A stretch of 64,000 nt of DNA from JADJYF01 sp965278995 (GTDB lineage: Bacteria; Pseudomonadota; Gammaproteobacteria; Ga0077536). Of this stretch, positions 1 through 8,319 are shown piece by piece. Positions within the stretch are counted from its first letter, which is position 1, and each line of letters begins with the position of its first letter. The notes under the pieces were generated by a model, which ran no database searches, was not told the origin of the DNA, and was given only the letters and a program-made list of their open reading frames with translations. The stretch is taken from the NCBI GenBank assembly GCA_965278995.1, contig OZ257136.1:5456001-5520000 (forward strand), read 5' to 3'. The translations under genes were made by a program, and so were the position numbers.

Positions 1-192
1 GCGCTTAGAGTCAGGCTAGGGCACGTCCAAGGTTTTTCGCCAGTACCGAGGAGTCATCACGGACGAGATTGGGTGCGAAGTATGAACTGTGCTCATAGCA
101 AGCTGACGAGGCGAGCCCTAAGATGGGATTCAATCGAGAAATTCTTTCGAAGCTTCCGATACTGATCACGCGTTGGGTAACCCGAGAGTGTC

Positions 193-402
193 ATGTCGAG
201 TACTGCAGAAAGTTTCAAAATCAACCTCAATCAGAATCTATGGGGGTTGCTTTTAGCTTTCGGATTTCTAGGTATCGCTGAATACTATGAACTCTGCGCT
301 TTGTTTTGGCTTTCCTTGTTCGTCGCTGTCGTCATGATCGTTTCAGTGACTGCGAGTACGTGGGCCTATACGACCAACTATTGGAAAGACAAAAACAAAT
401 AA
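193..402 (+). CDS. small two-helix membrane protein, unknown function
   Basis: A 69-residue protein with two hydrophobic stretches (about residues 15-32 and 34-58) and a basic tail ending WKDKNK, so probably an inner-membrane protein. A purine-rich GAGAG lies just before the ATG. I recognise no family. It lies left of the first att copy and so may be cargo of a further integrated element whose integrase lies beyond the window. It could be a chance ORF, but its hydrophobic pattern with a charged end looks genuine. Confidence 0.45.
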   Translation: MSSTAESFKINLNQNLWGLLLAFGFLGIAEYYELCALFWLSLFVAVVMIVSVTASTWAYTTNYWKDKNK

Positions 403-479
403 CTATTCCTCTAGGCTGTCGCATGGCTGGTCGCGCTGTCTCGACCGATGTCACCGCAAATACGTCAATTCGGGCGCAT

Positions 480-1271
480 TCATTGCTCCCGGATTTTCAA
501 AGAATGAAGAAATGATGAAATTCGATTTATATCGTATTTATCTTGAGACATCGTCACACCGAGCGTATACAAATTGTCATCTGCGTAGTACTTTCTCAAA
601 ACTCCTCGGGTTTCCAGGTCGCCGCTTTCAAACTCTACGTGCGCATGGATTCCTGGATATTTCCCTAGGCTAATTTCTTCTGAAGATACGAGCAGCGCTC
701 CGGGGCTCTTTACTGCCTCCGCAAGAGAGTCACGCAGTAATTGTCGAGCTGAGCGCCCGGCTATCAATTTCGGGTCAGCTCTTGCGTAGGTTAGAACCCA
801 CGAGGAGCCGTCAGAGGTATTTGCGGAAATCATGTGATATTTGACGCTGTAAGATTCGGTCTGGAGTACTTCTGTTCGAACTTCTGGCTGAGCGGGGAAG
901 ATTATTGATAGTGGTGGATCCGCCGTGCGGTATTCGAATGTTTTGTCGCTGGAACCGACCTGCCTAGATTCGTCAGCATGCCGAACGTCAATAATGATTC
1001 GTGACGCGAAAGCGAGAAAAAATGCGACGGTAGGCGCGATCACTAAGAATCCCAAAAGCCCCCACAGCAAACCAGACCGTAGAATTTTACGTGCCACCAA
1101 AGCGCAGAGCATCGCTATTCCAAATGCAAGACCGGGGAACGGCGATGAGTATTCAATACCGGAGGTTAGCGGAAGAATCGCAGTCACAAGAGCACCGAAA
1201 ACAGCGACTGCGCAGATCCACAGTAACACTGTCTCCACAACGCCCCCTGGTTGTTTGGTCTGATTAGCCAC
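480..1271 (-). CDS. hypothetical membrane protein with soluble C-terminal domain
   Basis: A 263-residue protein. Three or four hydrophobic segments lie in the first 95 residues (about 14-36, 45-60, 68-95). A soluble domain follows (about 105-260) containing FPAQPEVRTE, YPGIHAHVEFESG and a final SSFLHSLKIREQ. The pattern of an FPA/FPG start, a YPG motif, an aromatic RKYYADDNLYTLGV strand and a closing FLxSLKI helix resembles small periplasmic or lumenal domains of the PsbP/MOG1 fold, but that is a loose impression. It lies in the segment left of att copy 1. Function unknown. Confidence 0.6.
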   Translation of the reverse strand: MANQTKQPGGVVETVLLWICAVAVFGALVTAILPLTSGIEYSSPFPGLAFGIAMLCALVARKILRSGLLWGLLGFLVIAPTVAFFLAFASRIIIDVRHADESRQVGSSDKTFEYRTADPPLSIIFPAQPEVRTEVLQTESYSVKYHMISANTSDGSSWVLTYARADPKLIAGRSARQLLRDSLAEAVKSPGALLVSSEEISLGKYPGIHAHVEFESGDLETRGVLRKYYADDNLYTLGVTMSQDKYDINRISSFLHSLKIREQ

Positions 1272-1608
1272 GCAAAATTGGATACTGAGTTATTAGTGCT
1301 GCGGCAATTCGCGAATTGATCCAATTGCCAAACCTGGACTTGACCAATGTTAAACCCGGATAATCCCAATGCTGGCAACGATTCACAAGCCTGATTGGCG
1401 AAATCTCCCGCGCGGCACGAGAAAGAATTGCACTAGCGCTAGCGTGTCCGCTAAATGCATCAAACCCGAGATTGTGAATGGCCTGGAAACCGCTTGCGGG
1501 ATATTTGCGGGGATTAGCCGTACACAGTCCTGAATTGCTGAGCATTCCTGCAACGAACGCCCCGGAGAAAGTTACATAACTACAAATAGTTAGAGATTAA
1601 TGTGCGAA
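1272..1608. other. intergenic stretch left of att copy 1
   Basis: No convincing gene. Short reading frames on the minus strand lack family features and ribosome sites. The stretch leads directly into the tRNA 3'-end copy and is probably the right end of an upstream integrated element. Confidence 0.4.
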
Positions 1609-1653
1609 CTTCGAACCAGGTGGTCGGGAGTTCGAGTCTCTCTGGGCGCGCCA
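1609..1653 (+). repeat. att site copy 1: 3' part of a tRNA gene
   Basis: These 45 bases match the 3' half of a tRNA from the anticodon loop (CTTCGAA, anticodon TCG, Arg). They include the T-arm (GGGAG, TTCGAGT, CTCTC), the acceptor strand TGGGCGC, discriminator G and encoded CCA. The 5' half is absent: the bases before it cannot pair with the CCAGG anticodon stem. The same 45 bases recur at 8893. Ending at a tRNA 3' end, 25 bases from a leftward integrase gene, is typical of an attachment site. It marks the left end of the element that runs to 8937. Confidence 0.85.
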
Positions 1654-1677
1654 CTTTTTCACATCAAACTCATGCGG

Positions 1678-2742
1678 TTAGCGACTGGTACGCTGACCGC
1701 ATTCGTCTCTCTTCTCCGCAGGTGTGCCCAAAAGTGTGCTAGAAGTCGCACGGATCTTGGACACATTGCCTGCGTACTCGGCCAAATGCTCCGCCGACAT
1801 ATGGGCGTAGCGCTGGACCATCGCGTAACACGACCAACTGCCCAGTTCCTGCAGCACATGCAAGGGCGTACCGTTCTGCACATGCCACGAGGCCCAGGTA
1901 TGGCGCAGGTCATGCCACCGAAACGCTTCGATGCCGACCTTCTTCAACGCCTGGCGCCAGGCATGGGTATTGGCCTTGTTGATGGGCTTGCCCTGCCAGG
2001 TGAAGACGCGCATTGAGTGCTTACCCGCTTCGCCCCGCAACACCAGCACCGCCTCATTGTTTAGCGGAACGGTGATCGGTTTCTTCGCCTTGGCCTGGTC
2101 GGGATGGATCCACGCCACCCGGCGGGTCAGATCGACCTGCGACCATTCCAGCCCCGTCACGTTCTTCTCGCGCAGCCCCGTGGCCAGCGAGAAGCGCGCC
2201 ATGGCGGCGGTATGCTTGGGCAATATATCCAGCAAACGTTCAGCCTCTTCGGGTGTCAGCCAGCGAATACGCCGCGTCGGCTCCGGCAGCAGACGGATCG
2301 AGGGTACTCGATCGATCCACTCCCATTCGAACGCCGCTTTCCGCAAGATTGCCTTCACCACTTCCAAAACGCGATTCACAGTTGCATTGGCGACGCCTTC
2401 TGCACGGCGGGCCTCGATGATCTTGTCTACCTGCGTGCGATCTATGGCATCCAGGTACTTGTCGTACAGATGCCCATGAACCCAACGCAGATGCAGCTTC
2501 AGATCGTCCAGACTCGCTCGCCCCGTTGACTCGATCAGCCACCGCTCTACCGCTTGTTGCCAAAGGTAGCGCGGACGTTCGCCTAACTTGTGCTGTCGCC
2601 AGAGTGCCGCGCGCTTTTGATCTTCGTACTCTTGCGCGGCGCGTCGGTCGGCAGTCCCAGTAGACTCGCGTATCTGCTCGCCGTTGGGGGCCGTGAATCG
2701 CACCCACCAGTAACTCGACTTCTTTCTCTTAAAAAGTGCCAT
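1678..2742 (-). CDS. tyrosine recombinase (phage-type integrase)
   Basis: A 354-residue site-specific recombinase that should insert and excise the element at the tRNA 3' end. An N-terminal AP2-like arm-binding domain (YWWVRFTAPNGEQIRESTGT) is followed by a core-binding SAM-like domain (about 60-150) and the catalytic domain. Active-site residues are visible: Arg in ATGLREKNVTGLEW, HDLRHTW (His and second Arg), and the nucleophile Tyr in MVQRYAHMS. The start has a strong AAGGAGG site. The gene ends 24 bases from att copy 1. Length is normal for the family and it appears intact. Confidence 0.93.
   Translation of the reverse strand: MALFKRKKSSYWWVRFTAPNGEQIRESTGTADRRAAQEYEDQKRAALWRQHKLGERPRYLWQQAVERWLIESTGRASLDDLKLHLRWVHGHLYDKYLDAIDRTQVDKIIEARRAEGVANATVNRVLEVVKAILRKAAFEWEWIDRVPSIRLLPEPTRRIRWLTPEEAERLLDILPKHTAAMARFSLATGLREKNVTGLEWSQVDLTRRVAWIHPDQAKAKKPITVPLNNEAVLVLRGEAGKHSMRVFTWQGKPINKANTHAWRQALKKVGIEAFRWHDLRHTWASWHVQNGTPLHVLQELGSWSCYAMVQRYAHMSAEHLAEYAGNVSKIRATSSTLLGTPAEKRDECGQRTSR
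1722..1741 (+). repeat. 20-bp motif, left-end copy (possible integrase arm site)
   Basis: The sequence GTGTGCCCAAAAGTGTGCTA lies about 70 bases inside att copy 1, within the 3' coding end of the integrase. An 18-of-20 match in the same orientation lies at 8767-8786, inside the other end of the element. Similar short repeats near both termini are how integrase arm-type sites are arranged. The binding role is inferred. Confidence 0.45.
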
Positions 2743-2948
2743 AAGGTCGCCTCCTTCGTGCTCCCTTGCGACACCTGCCGAGATGAACCGTACAGCGACC
2801 GTAAGTACTCGGCAAGATCAGATTCGAGAAAGCACCAGAGCTTGCCGGGTTTGGCGCCGGGCAGGAGGCCGGCCTTCGCCAGGCGGCGCACGGTCTGCGG
2901 GTGCATCTTCAAGAATTTGGCCGCTTCCTTGAGGTCCAGGGTGTTCAT
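2583..2948 (-). CDS. excisionase-like helix-turn-helix protein
   Basis: A 121-residue frame whose first 65 residues form a MerR/Xis-type winged helix (DLKEAAKFLKMHPQTVRRLA, then PGKLWCFLESDLAEYL). Such proteins direct excision by bending DNA at the attachment site or act as small repressors. It precedes the integrase on the same strand, and its reading frame overrun overlaps the first 160 bases of int in another frame. The C-terminal 50 residues are low in structure, so the functional part may be only the HTH. Order (xis then int) fits a control pair. Confidence 0.75.
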   Translation of the reverse strand: MNTLDLKEAAKFLKMHPQTVRRLAKAGLLPGAKPGKLWCFLESDLAEYLRSLYGSSRQVSQGSTKEATLWHFLRERSRVTGGCDSRPPTASRYASLLGLPTDAPRKSTKIKSARHSGDSTS

Positions 2949-2991
2949 TTCGTGGGGAGCTATTTCTTCGATCTTTTGCTTAGCGTTGGGA

Positions 2992-3867
2992 TTACCGCCC
3001 GAGGTAGGCGGTCGTGATCTGCTCCCGTTCGTGGCCGAGTTCGCGGCTGATCTCGAGCCGCGCGGCGGTATCTCGGGCCTTCTGTTCAGGACTGAGCATT
3101 CTCGACGCCGGGCCGCCGGCCACCGGACACAGCCAGCCGGTCAACTCCAGGTAGCGCTGCTGGGCGTAGGCATGTCGCAGACCATGCATGCCGCTTAGGC
3201 CGGCGCGGATGGTTTGGCCTTCATATACACGCAGCTGGTTGATGTAGTTGCGCCCAGGCGGAATGAGCGCCCCGCGGCCGACCAATGCATGCGCTCGGTC
3301 GAGCACAGCGCGCTGCTCGGGCGTGCGAATGGGGATCTCGCGGGCCTTGCCACCTTTGGTCCAACTGGCTTTCAAGACCAGGCGTTCGCCTTGATCGGCG
3401 AAGGAGGGACTTAGCTTGATGGCTTCTTCACGACGCAGACCGAAAGCCTGCTGCAGTTCCAGCGACATCCGCACGTGGGCGTCGCCAACCTTTTCCAAAG
3501 CAGTCTGTGAAACACTTTTCGCCTTGGATTGCTCGGCCACTAATTTGCGGTCGGGGATCCCGTAATGCTCATTCGACCGCGCAATGACATTCTGGCGGTT
3601 GACCTTGGCGGCCCACCATCGTAACGCCGACATCCGATTCTTGATCGTGCCGGCAGACAGGCCTTCGTCCAGCCAATGCTTGGTTAGCCCATCAACATGC
3701 TTCGGTTTCAGCATGTGCGTCGTCATCTTCCGAAAGCCCATCTGATGTAGCTGCTCCGCGCAGAGCTGAAGGAGCTTGGCTCTTTGGGCCTGGGTCCCAT
3801 AGCTTCCGTCTCGATTGTTTTCACATAACTGTTTCAGTTGGTAGTTGAGGTCATGCACGTGTTTCAC
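2992..3867 (-). CDS. Integrase_1-type tyrosine recombinase
   Basis: A 291-residue protein of the group with the N-terminal phage-integrase and Integrase_1 domains seen in integrative and conjugative elements. It has an N-terminal SAM-like half (about 1-115, GLSAGTIKNRMSALRWWA) and a catalytic half with Arg in FGLRREEAIKL, HGLRHAYAQQRY, and a terminal region SRELGHEREQITTAYLGR carrying the final His and probable Tyr nucleophile. The start is GTG with AGGAAGG upstream. It lies 43 bases before the excisionase gene on the same strand. A second recombinase beside a canonical int is unusual for such a short element. Confidence 0.85.
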   Translation of the reverse strand: MKHVHDLNYQLKQLCENNRDGSYGTQAQRAKLLQLCAEQLHQMGFRKMTTHMLKPKHVDGLTKHWLDEGLSAGTIKNRMSALRWWAAKVNRQNVIARSNEHYGIPDRKLVAEQSKAKSVSQTALEKVGDAHVRMSLELQQAFGLRREEAIKLSPSFADQGERLVLKASWTKGGKAREIPIRTPEQRAVLDRAHALVGRGALIPPGRNYINQLRVYEGQTIRAGLSGMHGLRHAYAQQRYLELTGWLCPVAGGPASRMLSPEQKARDTAARLEISRELGHEREQITTAYLGR

Positions 3868-4883
3868 CTTCCTGGTAAGTTTTAATGACCGCCCAAGTGG
3901 CCGTAGCCTGTCGGGACCGCTTGCGCGGTATGGTCAGGGGACACGACGCCCCAAAGCCCTCAATGTGCCGGTTTCCGGCTGCATGGGAGATCTTCTTGGA
4001 AGATCGGATCCACACCATTCCAACGCGCCCTTTGCGGGGCACAACAACAAGGCAACGTGACAAGCGCCACGCCAAGTAGAACCGGGTTGAAGTAACCCGA
4101 AGGGAAGTAGACGCGAACGAACGGGCGGTGACCCGAGCTAGTGCTCGTTCGTTTCGCTGGGTAGGTGAAGACGGACGACAAGCATCCGTCAGAACAGGAA
4201 CCATCAGTCTTGCGACTGCCGCATCAATCTCAGATCCCGCTGATGCTGGTTTGCCACGATAAGCGTCGTGACCACGCTTCAGTGAAGAAAATATTAGCGG
4301 AATTATTCAGAAATGCACGCGAAATAATGCAAAATACTTTGAGGAGATAATTCCCCATTACTCCCGGGATAGTGCATTTCGTAGCAACACGTAGCACGTC
4401 GTATCACGCTGGATGTTATTGGCTCGCACTGGATCATTTTTAGATCACCGCGCATCGTCGTGCTGTCTTACTTTTTTGATGAACAACGACAGTTTTGCAT
4501 AGCTGCAAGCACGACCTTGCCGCGCTTGCAGCCATGCTCAAGCATAATGTGTGGGTGCCGCGTCAAGGGTTCGCTGCGCCGGGCTGGCGCCCGCCCTTGA
4601 CTCGTCTAGGCCTAGTCGCCTCGCCGATAGGGCTCCTCGACATTGCCAGTCCGGTGCTGCCTAAGAGTGGTAGTCGTCGTACGGAATTCAGAATGGGCGA
4701 CGCCGTCATTCGGCCGTCATCCCAGGATCGCTACGCTAACTTCGTGACGGTGCTCAGGAATCCGCCCGCGTCATTACCGCGCTGCGCTCGCTAATGACGC
4801 GGGCACCTTCGGGATTACGCTGGTGACGTCGTTCGCTGAGCCGCTAGACTACCGGCTCGTAGGGTATCGCAAGGACGCGATGC
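3868..4883. other. 1-kb stretch without a recognised gene
   Basis: No supported coding region. It holds a small perfect hairpin (CGGGTT at 4083 with AACCCG at 4094) and a looser inverted repeat built on GCGAACGAAC (4113) and GTTCGTTTCGC (about 4147). These could be regulatory or origin-like structure upstream of the Integrase_1 gene. The right part leads into a transposase remnant and may be the eroded end of that insertion sequence. Confidence 0.35.
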
Positions 4884-5025
4884 ATGACGCCATTAGCGGC
4901 CGGCAAGGACGCGGTCGCGAGGGCAGCGCGTGCGGGGGAATATGCCCGGCACCGGCCCGAGCAGATGCTCCTGTATCAACTGGTTGAAGCCCATTACGCC
5001 GCGTGCGTGGAACACCTGGCGGCGG
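4884..5025 (+). pseudogene. IS91-family transposase, N-terminal fragment
   Basis: The frame reads AARAGEYARHRPEQMLLYQL followed by VEAHYAACVEHLA, which matches the start of IS91-type (HUH, Y2) transposases, ahead of their zinc-binding region. After about 47 residues it breaks off and continues into the tail of an hlyD gene. Catalytic parts are absent, so it is dead. It marks a recombination point at the left edge of the secretion-gene remnants. Assignment rests on motif memory only. Confidence 0.5.
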
Positions 5026-5088
5026 GTAATGGAATTACTGTTGAGTCCATTGCTGCGATATCGCTATGAGAGTGGGAGGGAGCGGTAA
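5026..5088 (+). pseudogene. HlyD-type adaptor, C-terminal tail only (copy 1)
   Basis: Read in its own frame this codes VMELLLSPLLRYRYESGRER and stop, the characteristic end of type I secretion membrane-fusion proteins (LLSPLLRY...ESxRER). The DNA is nearly the same as the tail at about 6620-6682. Everything upstream of the tail has been replaced by transposase sequence. It is a remnant created by recombination or insertion. Confidence 0.7.
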
Positions 5089-5198
5089 TGTGGGGTACGA
5101 GCCAGTGCGATGCGGTTTACGAAGCCAAAACCCTTTTGCTGGTTGAGCGCGAAGTACACGACTCCGGCGCACCCCGCTATGCGCTATACGAAAGCTGA
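5088..5198 (+). CDS. 36-residue ORF overlapping the hlyD stop
   Basis: The ATG overlaps the TAA of the hlyD tail (TAATG). The peptide begins MWGTSQCDAVYEAKTLL and ends YALYES. No family is recognised. It may be the leftover start of a gene once coupled to hlyD, as a second hlyD tail also has a coupled short ORF (6679-6810). Low confidence that it is expressed. Confidence 0.2.
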   Translation: MWGTSQCDAVYEAKTLLLVEREVHDSGAPRYALYES

Positions 5199-5319
5199 GG
5201 CGCGGCCCGATCATCATCAGCTGGAACCTCGAAAGTACAAATGACGAACAGGGATCTCCTCGAAGCAATGATGATTGGCAATGCTTATTCGAGAACGCTG
5301 ACGTGTCAAGGAGAAACCT

Positions 5320-6027
5320 GTGTTTGAACTCTTCGGGCTCACCATTTATATCACGAAGCTGTGGCCATTCTTCTTCATCGGCCTGTACGTCCCGCTTGTG
5401 GTCGCAGCGATTTACTGGGGGCACCGGCTTCTGTTCCACAGGATTTCGGATACGCGCTGGCGTCGGTGGGTGGTAGGCACTTTAGCCATCGTGTTAATAA
5501 CGGCGCCGATGTGGGACGTCCTGTGGATTAGCGCTGAAGCCAAGAAACTCTGCGCGACTCAGGCTGGGATTCATGTATTTAGGACCGTGCAGGCGAACAG
5601 TGTGATTACAGGATTCGATCCCGTTCTGCTTCGAAGGGGATTCGCGTTTACGGAAGGTATTGCGGGTAAAGGCAAGAAATTTCGATATCGGATGCTGAAT
5701 GGTGTCGTGGTCGAAGAAGAAATAGAAGTCTTTTCGAGCCGATATTCATTCAGAGGTTTCGAAACGGCCGTTGTCGGGTGGCGATTTTCGAAGGACACAT
5801 ACGTCATCGCTGACAGGAGCATGGGCGAAGTATTGAGCGAGTGGGTGACGATTCATATCTATCCAGGATGGCTGGATGCCTGGATTGGCCACGTCCTGGC
5901 ATTCCGTCCAATGTGGATGTGCGGGTATGACTTGCCCCCAGGCGCAGGTGACGAAGTATCAAGCGCAACTATGTTGATCCTTCAGACTGTGATTCCTAAA
6001 CAAACGCAAGACGGAGTTACGCAATGA
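5320..6027 (+). CDS. membrane protein of a type I secretion accessory cassette
   Basis: A 235-residue protein starting with GTG after a good AAGGAG. Two transmembrane helices (about 8-32 and 46-65) are followed by a soluble domain. Its motif KKLCATQAGIHVFRT just after the second helix parallels QYYCQKDAGLIIHQT in the 6807 gene, so the two are probably distant paralogues. Its stop overlaps the start of a truncated cargo-like gene (ATGA), implying coupled translation. Function unknown. An immunity or accessory role for the following secreted protein is inferred from position only. Confidence 0.7.
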   Translation: MFELFGLTIYITKLWPFFFIGLYVPLVVAAIYWGHRLLFHRISDTRWRRWVVGTLAIVLITAPMWDVLWISAEAKKLCATQAGIHVFRTVQANSVITGFDPVLLRRGFAFTEGIAGKGKKFRYRMLNGVVVEEEIEVFSSRYSFRGFETAVVGWRFSKDTYVIADRSMGEVLSEWVTIHIYPGWLDAWIGHVLAFRPMWMCGYDLPPGAGDEVSSATMLILQTVIPKQTQDGVTQ

Positions 6028-6227
6028 AGATTCGTGACTACTACACGTATTCCTGGTTCGCGAATCTGGCGTATGTCAATTGGCGCGAGGAGACGTGGAA
6101 ATCGGAGCCCATTCTCATCATTGGACGCAAAGCTGGTTTGACACCCGGCATGGTGACACTCGCGCCTGCTGGCCTAAGTGGTCGAAATTTCCTGATAGGA
6201 AATACCCTCAGCCCGAGAGTCCCGTGA
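6024..6227 (+). pseudogene. truncated start of a secreted-cargo gene
   Basis: The frame begins MKIRDYYTYSWFANLAYVNW, a start resembling large type I secretion cargo such as RTX or lipase-like proteins, which often open with a short FAxxAYxxF/W helix. It overlaps the upstream gene by ATGA and stops after 67 residues, then runs into hlyD sequence. The natural protein would be far longer, so the bulk has probably been deleted. Cargo identity is inferred. Confidence 0.5.
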
Positions 6228-6271
6228 AATTTATGGGTAAACGGCCGCCGTATAGCGGGAACGTTCCTGTT

Positions 6272-6682
6272 GCCGGCACTTCGGGGGCGTGGTAACAGAG
6301 GCGCAATCGTTAATGCTGATCGTGCCGGACGATTCGCCAATCGAAGTCGAAGCGATGGTGCTGAACAAAGACATCGGGTTCGTGCACGAAGGACAGGACG
6401 CCATCGTCAAGATTGAGACGTTCAATTTCACCAAGTACGGCTACATCGAAGGCCGCGTGGCGCGGGTGTCGCGCGATGCGGTGATCGATCGCGAGCGTGG
6501 GCCTCTACTACCTCGCACACATCGCGCTGATGGAGTCGGCAATGGACGTGAACGGCCGTCGGGTTGCACTGGAGCCCGGGATGGCGGTGACGGCAGAAGT
6601 GAAGATGGGGCGGGGACGCGTAATCGAATTTCTGTTGAGTCCTCTCGTGAGATATCGGGATGAAAGTGGGAGGGAGCGATGA
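6272..6682 (+). pseudogene. hlyD: HlyD-family type I secretion adaptor, 5'-truncated and frameshifted
   Basis: The frame reads FGGVVTEAQSLMLIVPDD, then NKDIGFVHEGQDAIVKIETF, up to about 6495. It then continues one frame over with LYYLAHIALMESAMDVNGRR, LEPGMAVTAEVKMGRGRVIE and the typical end LLSPLVRYRDESGRER. This is the beta-barrel and C-terminal part of a periplasmic adaptor that links the inner-membrane ABC exporter to TolC. The first roughly 300 residues are missing and a single-base shift lies near 6490-6500, so it is non-functional. No ABC transporter gene is present nearby. Confidence 0.85.
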
Positions 6683-6810
6683 GAGAGCGTCTAACGCACA
6701 AAATTGGAACCGGTGGGTTGACGGACCCATCGCGAAAGCAGTCTACAGATAGTCGGATCACCGCTGATTTATTGATCATGCGCTCATACGACGCGAGCAC
6801 GCACCCATGA
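6679..6810 (+). CDS. 43-residue ORF coupled to hlyD and to the next gene
   Basis: The ATG overlaps the hlyD stop (ATGA) and the TGA overlaps the start of the 6807 gene (ATGATGG). The peptide begins MRERLTHKIGTGGLTDPSRK and is hydrophilic. No family recognised. The tight overlaps on both sides suggest a translational bridge or an eroded gene start. Confidence 0.25.
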   Translation: MRERLTHKIGTGGLTDPSRKQSTDSRITADLLIMRSYDASTHP

Positions 6811-7418
6811 TGGCCTTGGCTGTACTCGGCGCACTCGGCGTCTACGTGTGGTTGTCGGTGTATGTAATCAGGCGCGCGGCCGCCGCAGGGCGTGCACGCG
6901 GCGGTGCGGGCTGGAAATGGGGGCTGCTGACTGCTCTGGCGATGTATCACCTGGTGTTCTGGGATGCCATCCCGACCGTGCTGGCAAAGCAGTACTACTG
7001 TCAGAAAGATGCAGGTCTGATCATTCATCAGACAGCCGAGCAGTGGATGGAGGAGAACCCGGGTGTGGCCGAAGCGCTGGTCTGGCTGCCGGAAAACAGC
7101 CCCAGCGCGGGAGGTCAAGATCATCGGACGTATTACTACAACGATCGGTTTATATGGAAGGTCACGTCAGATCCGGTGTTCCTGAGCGTACGGCGCAAAC
7201 GTCAACAAGTCATCGACGTAAAAACAAAGGCAGTCGTGATTGATTCTATTGATTATTCGTCTGGCTCTCGCTACGGCGCCATCGATGAACTGAATGATCT
7301 GAGGATGGTGTTTCACACAAGTAAATCGTGTTTTCCTTTAGGAGACGTTAAGGCAAACACAGCAAAAAATCACTTTTTTGATGAACTTGGAAAGGTTGAA
7401 CAGGGAGAGGGGTCATGA
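6807..7418 (+). CDS. membrane protein with FHTSKSC tail, cassette accessory gene
   Basis: A 203-residue protein with two transmembrane helices (about 3-22 and 36-55), then a soluble domain beginning QYYCQKDAGLIIHQT, which echoes the 5320 gene. The C-terminal 50 residues (NDLRMVFHTSKSCFPLGD, then NHFFDELGKVEQGE) are shared almost intact with the 8320 ORF. The stop overlaps the start of a second truncated cargo-like ORF (ATGA). I cannot name the family. Conserved placement before a cargo start suggests an immunity or secretion-accessory role (inference). Confidence 0.7.
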   Translation: MMALAVLGALGVYVWLSVYVIRRAAAAGRARGGAGWKWGLLTALAMYHLVFWDAIPTVLAKQYYCQKDAGLIIHQTAEQWMEENPGVAEALVWLPENSPSAGGQDHRTYYYNDRFIWKVTSDPVFLSVRRKRQQVIDVKTKAVVIDSIDYSSGSRYGAIDELNDLRMVFHTSKSCFPLGDVKANTAKNHFFDELGKVEQGEGS

Positions 7419-7507
7419 ATACGGAAACAAAGAAGCTTTTTCAGTCGCTCTGGTTCGCTGACGCTGCAGGTGAAAAAGCCAATGCCCCCGAAGAGACAAA
7501 GCGTTGA
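7415..7507 (+). pseudogene. cargo gene reduced to 30 codons (copy 2)
   Basis: It begins MNTETKKLFQSLWFADAA, nearly the same as the ORF at 8598 (MNPETKKLFQSVWFADAA), then diverges to GEKANAPEETKR and stops. The shared start followed by an abrupt different tail looks like a large internal deletion that joined the beginning to the end of a long gene. It is coupled by ATGA to the gene before and by TTGA to the gene after. Confidence 0.5.
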
Positions 7508-8313
7508 AGCGTAACATTGCGATAGTCCTGCTCAGTGCAGTGCTGGTCACTTCATGTGACGATTCACCGAAGCACCGTGGTTGGGAACCGCCGAGTCCGG
7601 GGTCGGAAAGTCGCATCTGCATGGACGGCGCCGCCCGTAAGAACGCTGAGCTTAAGCGCCCCTATCCCCAATTCGATGGCGGGTATGGAGACGCATACTT
7701 AGGCGATACATTCTTGAGAGTCCCCTTGGGCTACCTCCACTCAATCGATGGCGGTGGATACCCAAGGCTCATGGGGAAAAGCGTGATATTCGAAGCATAT
7801 CTTCCGGATTTGTCCCCCAGGTCGCGAGATGCTGGATCGCGCGCTTCGCGCGTTAAGGAAGGTGACAAACCCAACAACGTCACCATCTATGTTCATTGCC
7901 TACCTCCGCCACGTTTCGACACCGTGTGGGCTCGTTATGCCGCCAACACCGAGGCCGGTATTGTCGAAGAAGAACGCGACGGATATCGACGTGTAGGGTT
8001 TCAATTAGGAAGTGTAATGGCACTGCCAAAACTCGGGCTGCGGGTCTTTCCACTGCTGCCTGGATATGGCGGCGCGATACAGGACGCTATCTATTTCGCC
8101 GCGGATAAGACGATGCCTCATCCTAATGGCGGCATCTACCATTTTAGGTGTCATGGTGATCCCGAAGCCCGCATAAGAACATGGTGCCAAGCTAGCTTCT
8201 TGATCCGACCGAATATCAGCGTGCGTTACAATTTCCCTTACCAGCAGCTCGAACATTGGCGCAAGCTTCAGCCGTTCGTCTATTCATTGGTAAAAAACAG
8301 CATTAAGGAATAA
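7504..8313 (+). CDS. hypothetical lipoprotein of the secretion cassette
   Basis: A 269-residue protein starting with TTG that overlaps the preceding stop (TTGA). The N-terminus MKRNIAIVLLSAVLVTSC is a lipoprotein signal with lipobox VTSC, so it is probably anchored in the periplasmic or outer-membrane leaflet. Several later cysteines (ICMDG, VHCLPPP, FRCHGDP, TWCQAS) could form disulfides. No family recognised. It sits between two cargo-gene remnants, which suggests a role with the exported protein. Confidence 0.65.
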   Translation: MKRNIAIVLLSAVLVTSCDDSPKHRGWEPPSPGSESRICMDGAARKNAELKRPYPQFDGGYGDAYLGDTFLRVPLGYLHSIDGGGYPRLMGKSVIFEAYLPDLSPRSRDAGSRASRVKEGDKPNNVTIYVHCLPPPRFDTVWARYAANTEAGIVEEERDGYRRVGFQLGSVMALPKLGLRVFPLLPGYGGAIQDAIYFAADKTMPHPNGGIYHFRCHGDPEARIRTWCQASFLIRPNISVRYNFPYQQLEHWRKLQPFVYSLVKNSIKE

Positions 8314-8319
8314 CGGACT

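Noticed and set aside
1595..1653. Complete tRNA gene at att copy 1
   Set aside because: The anticodon stem 5' strand and everything before it are missing; only the 3' part matches a tRNA.
4165..4350. 61-residue ORF in the 1-kb empty stretch
   Set aside because: No ribosome site, no motif, and no continuation; probably random.
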